A program made the translations under genes and the position numbers. 64,000 nt of DNA, from positions 1,054,001-1,118,000 of the forward strand of contig QEYB01000266.1 of NCBI GenBank assembly GCA_017562135.1, written 5' to 3'. Below are positions 1 to 13,684 of this stretch, one piece after another; positions within the stretch are counted from its first letter, which is position 1; each line of letters starts with the position of its first letter. Source of the stretch: Dipylidium caninum. Lineage: Eukaryota > Platyhelminthes > Cestoda > Cyclophyllidea > Dipylidiidae. The notes under the pieces are model-generated. The model saw only the letters and a program-made list of their open reading frames with translations. It did not search any database and was not told the origin of the DNA.

Positions 1-52
1 CAAAAGAGTGGGCGCGTCATGAAGATTGGCTTGACTTGGGCACTGGTAAGCA

Positions 53-150
53 GAGAGGAGGAGGAGGAGGAGGAGGTCGGTCGGAGGAGTCGAGTCGGTG
101 AGGAGGAGGAGGAGGAGGAGGAGGACGGGAGGAGGAGGAGGAGGAGGAGA
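53..150. repeat. Interrupted GGA/GAG trinucleotide tract
   Basis: Three blocks of GAG/GGA triplets (about 53-76, 101-125 and 128-149) are separated by short GTCGG-type interruptions. One strand is almost pure purine. It lies in no supported reading frame. Confidence 0.9.
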
Positions 151-1788
151 GAAAGACTAGTGAGAAGGTAGCGAGACAGACGCAAAGCCTGTCTCAGCAA
201 ATGTGCACCGAAGAGGTGGGCGACCTTGGGCACGGGGCGAGGGGAGTGGAAAGAGTGGAAAAGTGAGGAGCCAGACACGCCATTTGTAATTGTCATATCA
301 GCGCCGCCATCATTATTTCTCTCTCCCTTCAGGCGAGGTAGTTTCGGGGCTGGCGCAAGCACGACCGCCAGCCCAATCGACTGCCTTTCAGTGCGTTTTC
401 CGGAGTGACTGTCGACACTCGCGCCGTCTCGGTGGTCTCTCTTTCACGACTCTCCCACGCTTTCTATTCGCAGTCCGACGTATACACTGGGATAAATCGC
501 AGTACTCGCTCCTGGCTAATCAGTCGTCTTCTGTCTCATGTGGTTTGAAGACAAAATATTTTGCACCTAATGTAAGGAAAAATGTGGTCGCCTTAATCAA
601 CTTTCGAGTCTGACCACCGTTCCAAAAGCCAATAGGCTCGACCGCTGTTAAAAGAAAGGTGGTTCAGCCGTTTGATCATAAGCGACATTTAATTGAAGAC
701 ACCTACAAGGTGAAAGGGGTCTGTGAAACTTTCATGCCTTGCACAACCGGAGTAAGCCTTGCAGCAGACACCCCGAGAGTTTGCGACAGTCGGGGTTTAC
801 GACCATGGCCCCGCGTCGGCAGCCGCCACGACCCCTGCCGATGTCCTCGGCCGGCCGTCCGTGCCGTCGTGGGAAGACGAGAAAGGCGTCCGCGTTCGTG
901 CGAACTTGCGGAACGACTGCCCTAGGAACTGAAACAGCTCCAGCAACTACGAATAACCGATTTTTGCCGCCCCCTTGCAGTGAAAGAACAGGAAACCCTT
1001 TGAAGTGTGAGTTAAAGCATTCTATGCACAGATTCGGCCATTGCCTCAAACACAGGTCGCGTGTCGCGTCGACATCGCATTGCGCCTTTCAGCCTCAGTA
1101 CCCCAGTCCCTTAACTCGACACACGGCTGAAGTCGAGCGTCGAGATGTTGGGCTAACGGCTCAAGCTCATTGTTCAAATCCGCTGGAACACTCCGTTGAA
1201 GGAGAAGCAGAAATGATGACCACTGCCTGCTTTCTGGTCACTGACCGGGACACCCGTGGTGAAGTAAGGCGCACCGAGAAGCGAGAGCTTTAGGAAGCTT
1301 CTTGGTTGGCAAAACGAGGCTTGATAACGCCTCTGTTTTATTTCTGGCGGCTTTGTCGGAGCTCTCCGTCCGCGTATTCGCTCCCCTCGCCTAACTTCAG
1401 ACAGTCATGGACCGACGAGGCCACGAATAACCGCAGTAGTCTGCCTCCTCACTCGTCATCCGCCTCGAGGCGCCTCTTGCGCTGACACTGCCAGTTTGCG
1501 CTCCTAACTGCCTCACTCTCGCTGCACACAGGTAAGCCTGAAGTTGCCGTAAATTTGCGCTTAAAATGCATGAACTCTGGTGGAAACGACGTGACATTGA
1601 CTTTTAACGCGCAGCGGGTGTCATGGCATCTGACATAACTGTCACCGCTGTCAGTGTTGTCACACATTATTGCAAGAGGGAGTCGTCACAACTGTGACAG
1701 GATTTTATGTCCGATAGGGCTTATTAGATGCATGGGAAGCGAGGAGGCTGGAAGGCTGGGAGGCGTCCACTTTGAGTGGGGTTGCTGG

Positions 1789-1810
1789 CACACACTCACA
1801 CACACACACG
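1789..1810. repeat. CA dinucleotide microsatellite
   Basis: A run of CA repeats with one CT interruption, in non-coding sequence. Confidence 0.85.
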
Positions 1811-4114
1811 TGGGCTGCTGGCTCAGAGTGAGTGCGGATCTGGCGACCGGCAGCGGCAGAGCTGTCAGGGGGGTGGGTGGAGTGCCACTCACAAAGGGCG
1901 ACTTTTCCGTCACCTCGAGGCGTGTGATGGAAGGTGGTGCACCACCTTCCAGTCGCGTCAATGGAGACAGGGGCGTTGTTGTCACCTCCGACGTCAGCAC
2001 GACTGTCATGCTGTGCCACGTGCCTTGTCACACTGTGCGGAGGCTGTGTCGCCTCGTATTACCGCTGTTCATGAGTGCCACCCGCTCCTCCTTCGTTCCG
2101 AGTCCCGAAGCGCAAGTTGTGAAGCGTTGCGAACACAAATTCCCTCGCCTCACCCAGGGAGGTAATTGAAGGCTGAGACGAAGGCCGACAAGTGCACTTA
2201 AAGGAGCATTGCCTCGTTTGTTTTTAAAAATTTGTATTGTTTAGTGAAGAAGCCAACGAGCCGCTAAGGTGTGGAGCGACGATGCTCGTGCAACCGACGG
2301 CTTCTGGCCACCGGGCATTCTGTCTGACCGCGTGACTCCCCGCCTCTGGCACAACTGCTTGAAGTACCTGGGACGATCCTCCGTGGAGGGGAAAAGGGCG
2401 CCCGTCCTTGTGACCAGCCTCGGGCAGAAGGGGCTCCAGCTGGGTTCTCGAGGGCCTTAACGCACAAGTTGCTCAGTTCGGCCTTAAAGAAGACCACTCG
2501 GCGGGGTTCTCCTCGGCGGAAGGCGCACGTTGAGGGCTGATTAGACGGCGTGGAGAAGAGGTTCGGCGGAGGAGCCGAGGAGGAGGAGGAAGAGGGAATG
2601 ACCTGCACAGCGGGTAGGCAGGTGACAAACATGACTGTGACTCACCCAAAAAGCGGATTCACACAATTAATCATAACCGCTTCACCTGCTCTGAACCGTT
2701 GGGTAAAAATTTATAGAACCGATCGCAATTAACGCCCACCATTTATTACAACGTGCACTTGATGACAAATGTCAATGCTTAATTCGTGACGGTGATTAAC
2801 GAGGCGCACAAGACACATCAAAGCCCAATTCCAGTCCCCTTCACCTGTCACCGGGACGGACAGGCGCGGTGTCCGCCTTCTCCTCGCTCGCTGGCCTCGA
2901 GTTCGACGCGGACAGCTACTGAGCCCCCAGCGTCGGTGACGTGCGGGCCTGTCGAGGCTGCCATCGCAGCAGTGAAGGATTTGACAGGCATGACAATTTA
3001 AGACGTGCGCGTGTTTACCCACTTTTTCGCGCTCGCGTCCATTCGTCTTGCTCCCATTCACCCGCGCACAGCCCAGCGCCGATGCGCCCCCGCCTCTCCG
3101 ACCCGCTGCCAGTCCGGCCGTCTGGAGGCAGCGGTCGAGACGACGTTGGCTGGCGTGGAAGAGCAGTGCGAGTCTCGCGCATCTTCTCGGTGTGAGTCAC
3201 GGAATATCTGAGTGACGTTTGATCAATAACTCCTACACACTTGGCAGCGGGAAAACAACGCTGATGACAACCGAGATGACAGGTCTTATCACAGAATTGT
3301 GTGGTTAGCAGACGCAGACAGAGATGTCGTCACGCCAGGTGATGTCGTTTAGCTGACTTTTCGCAGCTACACAGACTAATCTTTACGCACTGAGAGGCTG
3401 CGAGCGCCGATGAGGGCCTATGACGCACAGCGACCCTCCTCCGCGACTCGGCGTCGTCCTCCACCCCGGACATGCTCCGCCCGCCGATCTGCGTCACCAC
3501 ACGCCTTCGACTGTTCGCCGGTTCCTTCCTTTAACGTTTCGCGGACTTCGTCGTCATAACTTGAAGGTTGCTTCTCTTCATTCCACTTCTTTCGACCTCG
3601 TCTCCTCAGTTTTCACCCCAGCCAAGGGATGCCTCAAAGTTCGTCAAGGCGGTTCATTGACATTCGCTAGAAACATTCATTGGCCCGTTTTGCCGACCCG
3701 TGCCCTCCAGTTAGAATAGGTCCTATAAATGCAATGTTTGGTGGGACTCTGTGTATCTGAGTGGGCAGAAGACGAGTGGGTGCTAAAGAAAGAGGATTTC
3801 GGCGACATTCGATTGTCCAGGGGCAGGGACTTCGACAACAAGTTAATCTGAAGGACTAAATCCTTCCCACTCAAAGTCAAGGCAGCAGAAAAACTCGCTC
3901 CAGTGGGTTCGACGCTTTTCGAGATGCTTTGGAGCGAGTCAACCTTGCGGGTGAATGAAATGACAGCCAATTGCCCCCTGAGTGCTGCTCAGTACAAGCG
4001 AAAATAAAGTGGAACGGGAACAAATTAACCCTGCGAACAATGGCATCGAGTGACAGCGACACGTTGATTGCACCGTCGGTGGTGTCACTTAGTCTCTTGT
4101 AAAAACGCACACAC

Positions 4115-4139
4115 GGAGGGAGGGAGGGAGGGAGGGAGA
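4115..4139. repeat. GGGA tetranucleotide microsatellite
   Basis: About six perfect GGGA units followed by a short ACAC stretch. G-rich on the plus strand. Confidence 0.85.
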
Positions 4140-7100
4140 CACACGTGCACAGCGGCGCAGCTGGTGCCAACAGCACCGGCGTCTGCAACTGCCGCCTGCA
4201 CATGACACGACACTGACGCTGTCCATCACCGCACACCGCTTCCGAGGCTCCTTCGCCACGGACGGCGCGAGAGACGGTCGCCGCGGCGCGTCCACTCGCG
4301 CGCGACTCTCGAGCCCGCCGGGGCCCGTCTCTCTCTGCTCACGCACGCGACGCCAGGCGGGGTGATTGCGAGGGGACCTGTCAACCTCGCAGAGGAGTGA
4401 CTTAAGTCAGGCGCCGCGACCCCCGCCCCTCTTCATTTCACAGGCTTGAATTAATTAAACACCCGTGTGAAACGTGGGGTGTCACTTCAAACACGCGACT
4501 CACCTTAATCATACGGTCTACTGACTCCGGTTGATCACGTCGAAGACGAGTGATGCGGCTCATTAATGGCACAATCGCCCGGAAAGACTTTCGATTAGAC
4601 TAACGTCACCGAGGTGGCGACCCGTACAAGCAGACTTCATCAGTCCTCGGTTATTTGATACCATCGTGGGAAAGACCACGACATCGTTTGAAAGGCATTT
4701 CGTGGAGACATCCATCCTCTGGCGGCGAGGTCGCCAGCGTCGGGTTTCGGCTTCCCCTTCACGACAGCATGACCCCGCACTCTTTCCTGCGGAGGTTAAG
4801 CGGTTTCGCTCCGCAATCTCCGCAACCTTCTAATCAACTGCGACAGTTTGCGGTGAAGGTGGACCTCCCCATGGGGGGCGGGAGACAGAGAGCAACGCAA
4901 CCTCCTGACCATACGTGAAAGTGCGTGTTTCCAGGTCTCCCGAGAGACTCCAATTTACCGGAGTCGTTAGCCACGTTGCAGGCGCGTCTCCGTGGATTCT
5001 CGCCATTCATCACGAGACGAAGCACTGCTGTGCGTGGCCTGGTGCCCGCTACGCGACGCCGACTCGGCATGGGGGCTGTGTCTACCAGCTATGCTCAGGA
5101 AACCCGCCATTCGGCAGTGGCGAGCCTGAGGGGGAATCGCGAGGAGAGGCCTCCGGGGCCGTTCGCCGCGGCCGTCGAGGCGCGCTGGCAGACAGCCCGA
5201 TTGTACCAACCGCAGAATGGCACCCGGAGCCAACAGTCGCGCAAGTCAGCTCCACGCCGAGGCACCACGTCAACGCGAATAAGGTAAACGAAAATGATTC
5301 ACCCCGAAAGTCATGGGGCGTCAGTCTTTCAGACATCATCCACCTGAACCACACACGCGCACGCGCACTCACACGTCCACCCACGCACCCACTTGACTGA
5401 TACTGGAGTTGACATAATTCATGGAATGGGTGGATCCGACACCGCTATCCGGTCCACGAATGCACTTTGTCGCCTCTTGTGAAAGCCTCTTAGGAATTTC
5501 TCGCGGCTTCAAAACGCGGTTGCAGTCATCTGGTCTTCCAGACTACCTCTTCTCTGCAGTGCGGTGAGCCTGTCATCCTTTTTTTATTTCACTCAACTGG
5601 GGGCATCAGAGAAGAGGGGGATTTTGCCCTCGGACCGCAAGAACTGCATAATCCCGCGCAAGGTGGCAACTCATGGAGAGTCAGGCTGGCCCTACGCGAC
5701 GTGGAGGCTCCTCCACTCGCCTCTCAGCTGCCACTTTACGTGGAGCTGCGACTTCGTCAACCCGGCGATGCGTCTCCTCATTTCCTCCGGTTCACTAGCA
5801 AAGGCCGCACTCTACGAGTCACAGTGCGGCGATGTGAGGCAGAGGAGGGAGTCCGCGGCTTATGAAGAGTGTGTGGACGCCAATGCAGGCAGGGCTGGCT
5901 TGTATCCCTCGGAGGAGGGGCTGAAAGGCGCCAGTTGGACTGCGTGGCCTCATTTTTAGTCAACCGGTGGACTCTTGGCGTCTTGCGGCGGCCGATGGAA
6001 GTGTCACAGATACCCTCTGTTCGATATCACTGGACAGAGCTACAGAAGGTTCAGGAGGGTGAAGGAAGTCCTCGCCCACGCGGGAGCGCTGGACCGCCCC
6101 CGTGGCGCAGCCGTCTGCGCCGGAAATGCCCTTCTCCTTCTACTACCGCCTCACGTGGTTGGATGTTCACTGGTACTGAGGCTGCCCTCGTAAATGGCTT
6201 TCGCGAGACGAAATCAGACGACGGTACGGAACCACGCCAAGCGTGGTCGGCTGAGGAAAAGGAGAAGGTGAGGTGAGAAGACGACTCAGTTCATTCGGCC
6301 AGTTCTGACGTTGGCCTCTCGGTGATCCCGAGGGTGACGAGGGAGGCGGAGGCGAGGGGTCTGGGACCCTGAAAAAACGTGAGTTGGTGAAAATCTCTTC
6401 CGCAAAAACGCCATCATGGTGCAGGTTTGAATGCTCATAAAATTGCACCAACTCGAGGTTTTACGGTTATGAGGGTTCTTAGCGAGAGCCCACAATAAAC
6501 CAGACGGGGCTGAGATGGGTTACGATGGGGCGGCAGAGGACGAGGACTCCATTTTAGCGAGAGTGGTGACGATGCCTTCGCAACTGCCCACTTCTAAGAC
6601 ACCGAGACAGTTAAGTGAATCCACCGGTGCCGGCTGAGCTCCGCGGGGTGAAACTGCGCCGTTTATCATGACGGAATCGGGGTCTGAACCGGTCTGGCCA
6701 AAGCCTCGGCCACACGGCCTTAATGAACGTCGGCATCGGTCATTTGAAGTGATTGATTTCAGCCCTGCGGTGGAAATGTAAGGTGAAGCCTCCGGTGCGT
6801 CGACACTTCCCACGATGAAGCGCTCTTTAACAGCTTTTCCTTGCTGTAATTGCTCATCTCCCTACTCATCACTACCGGGTGGGGGGGCAAGAGAGGAAGC
6901 GCACGTCCCTCCGCTGACCTCTCCGCCCATCGCCGCGGCGCCCACAAGCCGTCCGGGCAGATAACCATCCGGTGGAGTGGGAGGGCGCATCAGTCACTGT
7001 CATCGCCGTAGGATCACACGTACGAGGTGAGGATAATCCTGCCCGCGGCGTCCCCGTTTCCCCCTCGCCGCCTCATAGGCTTGTTATGACAGTTTCTTGC

Positions 7101-7267
7101 ACTACAGGGAGCGGAGGGGGGAATGGGCGGCCAGAGGAGGGATGGCGGGCATCATGCGGTCGTAGCGCCGGATTCCTTTGATCATCTCCTCGAGAGACAT
7201 AAATAAGCCGGTGATAAATGATTGTGCACGAGTGGTCTTGTGGCGGTGTATTTGATGCGTCCCACTA

Positions 7268-7358
7268 AACAACCAACCAACCAACCGGCCAACCGACTGA
7301 CCGACCGACCGGCCAGCCAGCCGGCCGCCCGACAGACCAAACCGACCGACCAACTAAC
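7268..7358. repeat. Degenerate AACC/GACC tetranucleotide array
   Basis: A 90-base array starts as ACCA/CCAA units and drifts into ACCG, GACC and GCCA units. The 4-base period is clear but the units diverge across the array. Both long minus-strand open frames over it are products of the repeat, not genes. Confidence 0.85.
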
Positions 7359-8105
7359 AGGCCGCATCATTCGCCCATTTATGTCCGGGTAAATTCGTGG
7401 CCCTTATACGTGCGTGTGGTGGCTGTCTGGAAAGAGAGTCGGTAATGCCTCCGCCCCTCGGCCGGCCGCCCTCCCCTCGTTCCATGGCCTAATGGACTCC
7501 TCCTCCGGACCGTGTTCTTCCGTGACCGCAGAGCTGGACTGGCAGACTTATCCCCTCCAAAAGTGGAGGATGTTATTCAAATGCAGTCGCCCGGGCGCGT
7601 TGAGGGTGCCAGCGCTACGATAACGAGGGCTTCTGCCGCGGGGCGGCCCTCCTGCCCACCCTGGCATGCCCACACTTCGCCTGAGGTGGACCTGAAGGCC
7701 GGTCAGCACTCCCGTCCCGATGCGCCTATTCCCCTTTCGGTGGTGCATCCCGTCGGGTGCCACCTGAAATGGCGTGGTCGAGGCGGACCGTGTCCTGCGT
7801 CGCAACACCGCTCCTCCGTCGTCTGTGGCGGCCACGAGTACCGAGTATTGTAGCTCACGCGCAACACTCGAAGCAAAACAACGGGAGGAGTGCTTCTCTG
7901 AGGACCTGGCATAAATTCACCTCAAATCCGCCGCACACAGCCTCTCCGGGAGTCCACGCTCTCGTCACCCACATGTCAAAGAGGCCTAATATTAGCCCCT
8001 CAAGAGGCCAGTTGATGCGCCGTGAAGAGAGGCGTTTAGGCGGGTGTAATTGACTCACCAATGCCCAGCGGAACGAGCCTGCTTGTGGGGCGAGTTTATC
8101 ACTAC

Positions 8106-8143
8106 CCTGTGCGTGCGTGTGTGTGTTTTTGCGTGTGCGTGCT
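8106..8143. repeat. GT/GTGC microsatellite
   Basis: Alternating GTGC and GT units split by a short T run. Non-coding. Confidence 0.8.
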
Positions 8144-8862
8144 AGTGCACCTGAAATCTGTCACCTCACGCCACGGTGTCTGTTGACTCCCCACGCAAAC
8201 CTGCGGAGTTTTGTCAGGTCTCAAGTCCTCCACTTTCCTCCACCTCATTAACCTACTCTCCGACTTGTGCAGACGGGCTGAGAAGGAACCCAAAATTGCC
8301 CCAAGTGAAGTTTAAACCGCCTGAGGGGTGTTGGCCCGCCACTCTGAGCGGCGAAGAACCAGGAGGGAGGCCGACCAACTTTTGGTCGACGTGGGGGAAG
8401 ATTTGACTTGTAGAATTTGGGGGGAATCGGAAGAGGCTGGGGGAGGGTTCAAACCAGCACCGAATCACTAACTGCGGCGGCCTGGTGAAGAGATGAGAAG
8501 AGTGCTATGATATGCCGAAACTCCGATCACACGCTGTCACATGGGGTTTGGCTTGAAAACCTTGCCTGAGGCGTCGGGAAACAAGAGGGACTGGGGGTTT
8601 CCACCCCGGAGCAGCTATGGCATCGCCTCCAGGAGATTCGGAGAAAACGACCTAAGGGGATCTTCCACAGCCCCTCAGTGGACTGGTTGACCGCATTCTC
8701 AGACTCTGCCCACTGAGTTGTTCGGTGAAGGCTCTCCGCGCCACGGGAAAAGTCCCTTCCCCGGGCTCTGCACCAGCCTTGTTCTGGCGTTGCCCGAAGG
8801 TGTGTGTGTCAGCGCTGCCTTTTACCACTAGCAGGTGCATTCGCAACACCCCATTCTGCGAC

Positions 8863-8881
8863 AGGAACAACAACAACAACA
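8863..8881. repeat. AAC trinucleotide microsatellite
   Basis: Six AAC/CAA units in a row, non-coding. Confidence 0.8.
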
Positions 8882-9639
8882 TGTGAAAGGAAGGCTGCTC
8901 TATTCATGCATTCCTTTGCTAGTGCATTCATGCATTCCTCTGTTCCCCTTAGTTCATTAACTCGCTCTCCCACCACGAAATGGACAGAAAAATCACTTCT
9001 CCTAATGAGTGCTATTAAACGCCCGTCCGTCTGCCCGTCCGCCGGTCCGTCCGCCCCCCAGCCTCTGCCCCGAAAGGGCGGCGCGTAGGCACGCCTTCAG
9101 GAAGGAGGGAGGAGGGAGTGTGTGTCCTCCCAATTAGTCGTTCCATCGCTGCGGTAAGTGGTTTCACTCTCAAACGAGGTCACGCAAAGTGGTCGCGGGA
9201 TAATGGGACCCGTTAATAATTGTCCCCACCCGCCCAGTCCTTATTGAGGGTTTTTTATGATGTCACAAACGTGGTGGCTGGGCGCTGCTTGGCTCCCATT
9301 CTTTTTCCTCCCCCTGATGCAGGAAAAAAAGAAGAAGCCGAGAGAAGGAAAGGTGCTGGCGAGAGGATATAATGGAGTTGTAGAAAAAGTGAGTGGAGCA
9401 AATAAATTGCCTCCCTGGGCAATTAATTATCCAGCTAATGTCTAGACAAACGGCGCTGTTGAAAGCCCTTTTGCCCCTTCGGCCGAGCGGACCAGGCGGG
9501 AGAGCGACTGCCTGGCATGTCGGAGGGGGCGGAGCGAGGCGGCGTTTGGCCCCTGCGCCATGCTCGGGCGAGGGCATCAAGGCCTCGGTGTGCGGGGCTT
9601 TTGGGGAGTGAAGTGTGTCTCGGAGTCGAACATATCTGT

Positions 9640-9675
9640 GCCTGGCACTGCTTTGCTGCCTGGCACTGCTTTGCT
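9640..9675. repeat. 18-bp tandem duplication
   Basis: The unit GCCTGGCACTGCTTTGCT occurs twice back to back without mismatch. Two copies only, with no further spread visible nearby. Confidence 0.85.
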
Positions 9676-10474
9676 GCGTTTGCCGAGCCTGCCACCCGTC
9701 GACCGAACGACCCTCCCTGACACTGGCTTCGGATGGCCGCCACCCACCGATGTGAGGCGAGTCCCTGTCGCCTTTAAATGTGCTGTAAACGGTCACTGAA
9801 GGAGCTGCGATGCACTGGAGCGGTGGACCAGTGGCAGACGCAAATAGGATGCAAGCCACGAATGATCTTAGGAAGTGCTGTTACTCCGTCTTCGTCCATG
9901 GATGCGAGAAGACTAAGGAAAGGCGGTCGGATGCCAGATAATTGAAGAGAACATACTTTTTCACTACTAGTAACTTAGAGAAACGCTGAAGCTGCTGCTG
10001 TTGTTGCTCGGGCCTGTGAACGAAGAACCAAATAAGACAGGTTGAAGAAGAAATTCGCCGGCCAGGCCTCCTCCGAGGCAGGAGTGCAAGCACGCGCCTA
10101 TTTCGTCCAGAGAGCCACATTCCTCCATCAGTATTAACGGCTGTGAAGCCTCAACTCTTCCGAAGATAGCAACGGGGGGAGGGGGGGACGGGGCGGTCAG
10201 GCCAAAACACCGCTGATTGCCCAGATCCTTCGGCACTACTTCCACGCTCATCTCGACCCAAGCGAAAGCATTGCGAGACAAAGAACCCACTGGCCTCATC
10301 GCTGGTCTTGAGGAGGAGGAGCCTGAGAGGTTGCAGCGAAGGTTGGAATGGTGCAAATGGGAGGGCGAAAGCACTCGTAAGACTCGAGTTGGAGTGCGCA
10401 TTCAACGGCCCCAGATGGCAGTGTACAACGGAGGAGATTTCACACGCATTCATCTCGGTTTAGCTGAAACAGAG

Positions 10475-10491
10475 GACACACACGCACACAC
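10475..10491. repeat. AC microsatellite
   Basis: Short AC run with one G interruption, non-coding. Confidence 0.75.
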
Positions 10492-13400
10492 GAAACGCGA
10501 TTTTTGATTTATTAAGACTTGCACTATCTTTGCTCGACTCTCGTCTCTCTTCGCGCCTGAGTGTGCGGCTGTGTGTGTGTGTCACGGTTGTTGGAGAATG
10601 GCGAACGAACACTTCCACAGTGAAGAGAACTTCAAACGGCTCTCGCCATTCTCCGTGCCTCTCTGGCATCCTTTCGTACCGATTAGATGGCGCTGCACGC
10701 ATTCACGCTCGACTGAGAGAAATGAGTGTAAATAGGAATGCTTCCGCCGCATTTGGCCCGAATCTGTCCCAAGTCACAGGGAAGGCGCTGCCGGCCAAAT
10801 CGGCCTTAATTAGCGATCGCAACGTTGCCCAGTGCGTTGTCGTGGCATGATGGGAAAAAGGAGCAAGTTTCGCGTCCTCGCCGGGAATACGGTCTCATTT
10901 GACCATCTGACTGCAAGCGCCGCGTCCACCCTCTGATTTACGCAGAGTAGCCCCGAAGACGATGAGGGGCCACTCTCCTTCCCCTCTCCGCTGAAGGGTC
11001 TGTCCCAGCGAGGTGGAGAACCGCCGTGAAGTTCAGAGAATTGGCTCGGAGTAGAACTGACAGGCATCGCTCGGAATTCACAGGCTTCTTGCGGACACAC
11101 TCCTTCGAATACGCGGTCTACGGCGCCGCGGCAGCATTGCACCAACGCAGCTGGGACTGACAAGTCTGCGTCCAGCCGGAGTGAACAGCATCGCTCCACG
11201 GCATTTATTCACTGTCATTTGCACACCCACTTATTTTGATCAACTGCCAAATCGTTCGGGGGGGGGCGGCTTAACTGACAAAAGGACCAAAACCTACAAA
11301 AGTCTCGCGTCTCTCGGTGGTGGCGCCTTCCAAGTCCCCACTGTCTGAGCAACGTGGCCGAGAGACACGAGGGAGAAGGCCTAGGCATTCCACCTCCGAC
11401 TTGGTGGCAAAAATAAGTTCTCGGGACGGGACGATCACTAAGTTGTCCTGGGAGGCGTAGAATAGACTTCGACTAAGGGGCGTTGGGTGACCTCGGCGTC
11501 TCGAGTGTGCATTCGGGAAGCAGAAGGCTAATTTCGATGAAGTGGACAGTAACACCTCTTCCTAGCTGAGACTGCCTTGACAATGATCACAAATTTTTGC
11601 CAAAACCCGGAGATATCCAAGAAGCATGGAGGGAAGATAAAGACAAGTCTACGCGCGCTGCCCCCTCCCCCCCAAATGGCATTTCGAGAACTCGCGCCGC
11701 AAGGGCATTTTAATTGAACACTAATTTCCCACCAGTGGGTAATTAATGGACTTCATCTTCTGACTCTTCTCACATTATCATTACCTTCATCATGTCCTCC
11801 CCCTCAACACGCTGCCTCCTCCGACCCGACCGTCGCGCGCGCGAGGGGGAAGAGGCGTGTCGGGAGGGAGGTAGAGGGGGCTCATCCAGGCTAAGGAAGA
11901 CAAAAAGGCGAAAACGAAGTTTTCAACATTGACGATTTCATGAAGCCTGCTGCTTACGAGGGTGGTGGGTGCAGTTGGGCTCGGGCGGAGCGCTCGATTC
12001 GGCGGGGTTGCCGGCGGCCAGAAGCTCCCTTCTACTTAGGGGCTCACGAGTAGCACGGCGTTGGCGCCAATTCTTCGCCCCGGGGATTCACTCAAAAAGC
12101 GCTACACCTGTGGTTTTTAGTTCAAGGGAAAGAAAAGTGAGTAGCAGATGGGGAGCGGCAGGACCTCAAAACGAACGTGGCCCATTCAACTGCACTTTTA
12201 GGCACTTCAAGTTAACATGCAGTGTCGCAAGAGACCAAAGTCGACGCTTCAGTTGCACTTCACCCCCTTCCAAGGGAGTTAATCTAGTGTGATCGCGGAC
12301 ACCTGCACATTTGATATTTCGTCGTTCGAGACTTCCGCGTTGGCAGCCACTTTGCCTTTAACACCGGCTCAGCGTGAATGAGTACTGGCAAATTTGAGTA
12401 GTTGAACCATAGTCCTGCCAAACTCGCCACAAGCCAGACAAAATTGTCAACCAGACGCCAGGCCCGCAGCATGAGGGTTAATAGTCTGTGGCCATTTGAC
12501 TTTCGAAATAATGGAAGACAAGTGCAGTTAGTTTTAAAGAATTCTGATGCCTCATAAAGGAAAGGAAGTGAAATTAACCGCACGGCAATCGCAGGAACAC
12601 CAACGTTCACTCAACAGAAAAAAGCTGGCCATACGCAGTCCCACTGGCAGACATTGCATCGAAGGAAGGAAGGCCAAACTTGACCCGTCGAAATGAGCGT
12701 TTAAGTGGGGGAAAACAAGAACTCTGCTGACAGAGACACGCTCAATCGCTGTCACCATCATCACTTTAAAATGGTAGACTAGTTCTTCCATTTAACAATG
12801 CGATTTGCGGGACAATTTCCACTTGTACTGCAATTGATATGCTGCCGCGTATCGCCTGGAGTGAGAAAAAATCGCAAGAAGGTGAATTGGTGAAGAAGGC
12901 CGCCAGTAAGCCCGTCTCATCAACCAGTGTCCAGACGAATCCATACGCATTACAGCGTCTTTCAACACCCACCATCACAGCATCTGCCCAGATCTGTCAA
13001 GTCTGTGTCGCGAAACGTCAAAATTGTCTACATGGACGTCTTATTTTGCGCAGATTTCATCCACCAGGCAGTAACTATCGGCGTCATATTCATTTCTACA
13101 TATCATAAGGCTTCAAAAGCAGCTCACGCGTTCTCCTAACGTCATCAAGGGGAGAACTCGATTGTATTCACAAGAAACACGGATTCGGAAGGCGCTTCCA
13201 ACGGCCGTCTGATCGAGGTTCCCTTCTCACCGATCGACCACATCCTCGTAGCGTCTATCACTTGGTGAACGCTCCGAGCTTCCTACCACGAACATCGAGA
13301 GCCGGAACTTGGAATAGCGGCTCAACATACTCCTCAGACGTCAACTACTCGGTCCAATGGCCTTCACAGAAAGACAATTCAGCAGCAAATCCCGGTTAGG

Positions 13401-13684
13401 ACCTGCAAGTTCAAGTTCTTAAGCAAAGCAAAAGTACTGTTAAGGCAGCAAAACACTACGTGACACCTAGAATGTCTTCAGACAGATGAAACCAACATAG
13501 TCATATCTAACATCGTTACAAAAATGTACGAAATAGTTATATAACAAATTAGAGCTTATAATAAACAGCTCACTAACCATCAGTAAGGCGATACAAGAGC
13601 GGTAGTGTGTACAGAGAAATTGGAAGGAAGAAGTACAGTGAGGAGGAGGAGGGAGGGGGTTAAGTAAGACTCCAACCACACAAC

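Larger units (their letters stand above)
1..13684. other. GC-rich gene-poor region
   Basis: No open frame here reads as a recognisable protein, and I could not chain exons with splice sites into a conserved product on either strand. Up to about 12.2 kb the sequence is GC- and CpG-rich; it then becomes AT-rich towards CRIPT. It holds many simple repeats (listed separately) and scattered TAAT-type core motifs, for example near 2667, 4446, 9420, 10805 and 11735, which stand out against the GC background. It could be intergenic regulatory DNA, long introns or untranslated sequence of a gene outside the window, or degraded repeats. Nothing in the sequence decides between these. Confidence 0.5.

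Noticed and set aside
4915..5400. 161-codon plus-strand open frame
   Set aside because: Both strands and several frames are open here because stop codons are rare in GC-rich DNA; no recognisable domain.
8440..8465. B-box-like GGTTCAAACC
   Set aside because: No A box or cloverleaf stems at suitable distance upstream.
9263..9859. 198-codon minus-strand open frame
   Set aside because: Composition follows the GC-rich background and includes the translated 18-bp tandem duplication; no family motif and opposite frames are equally open.
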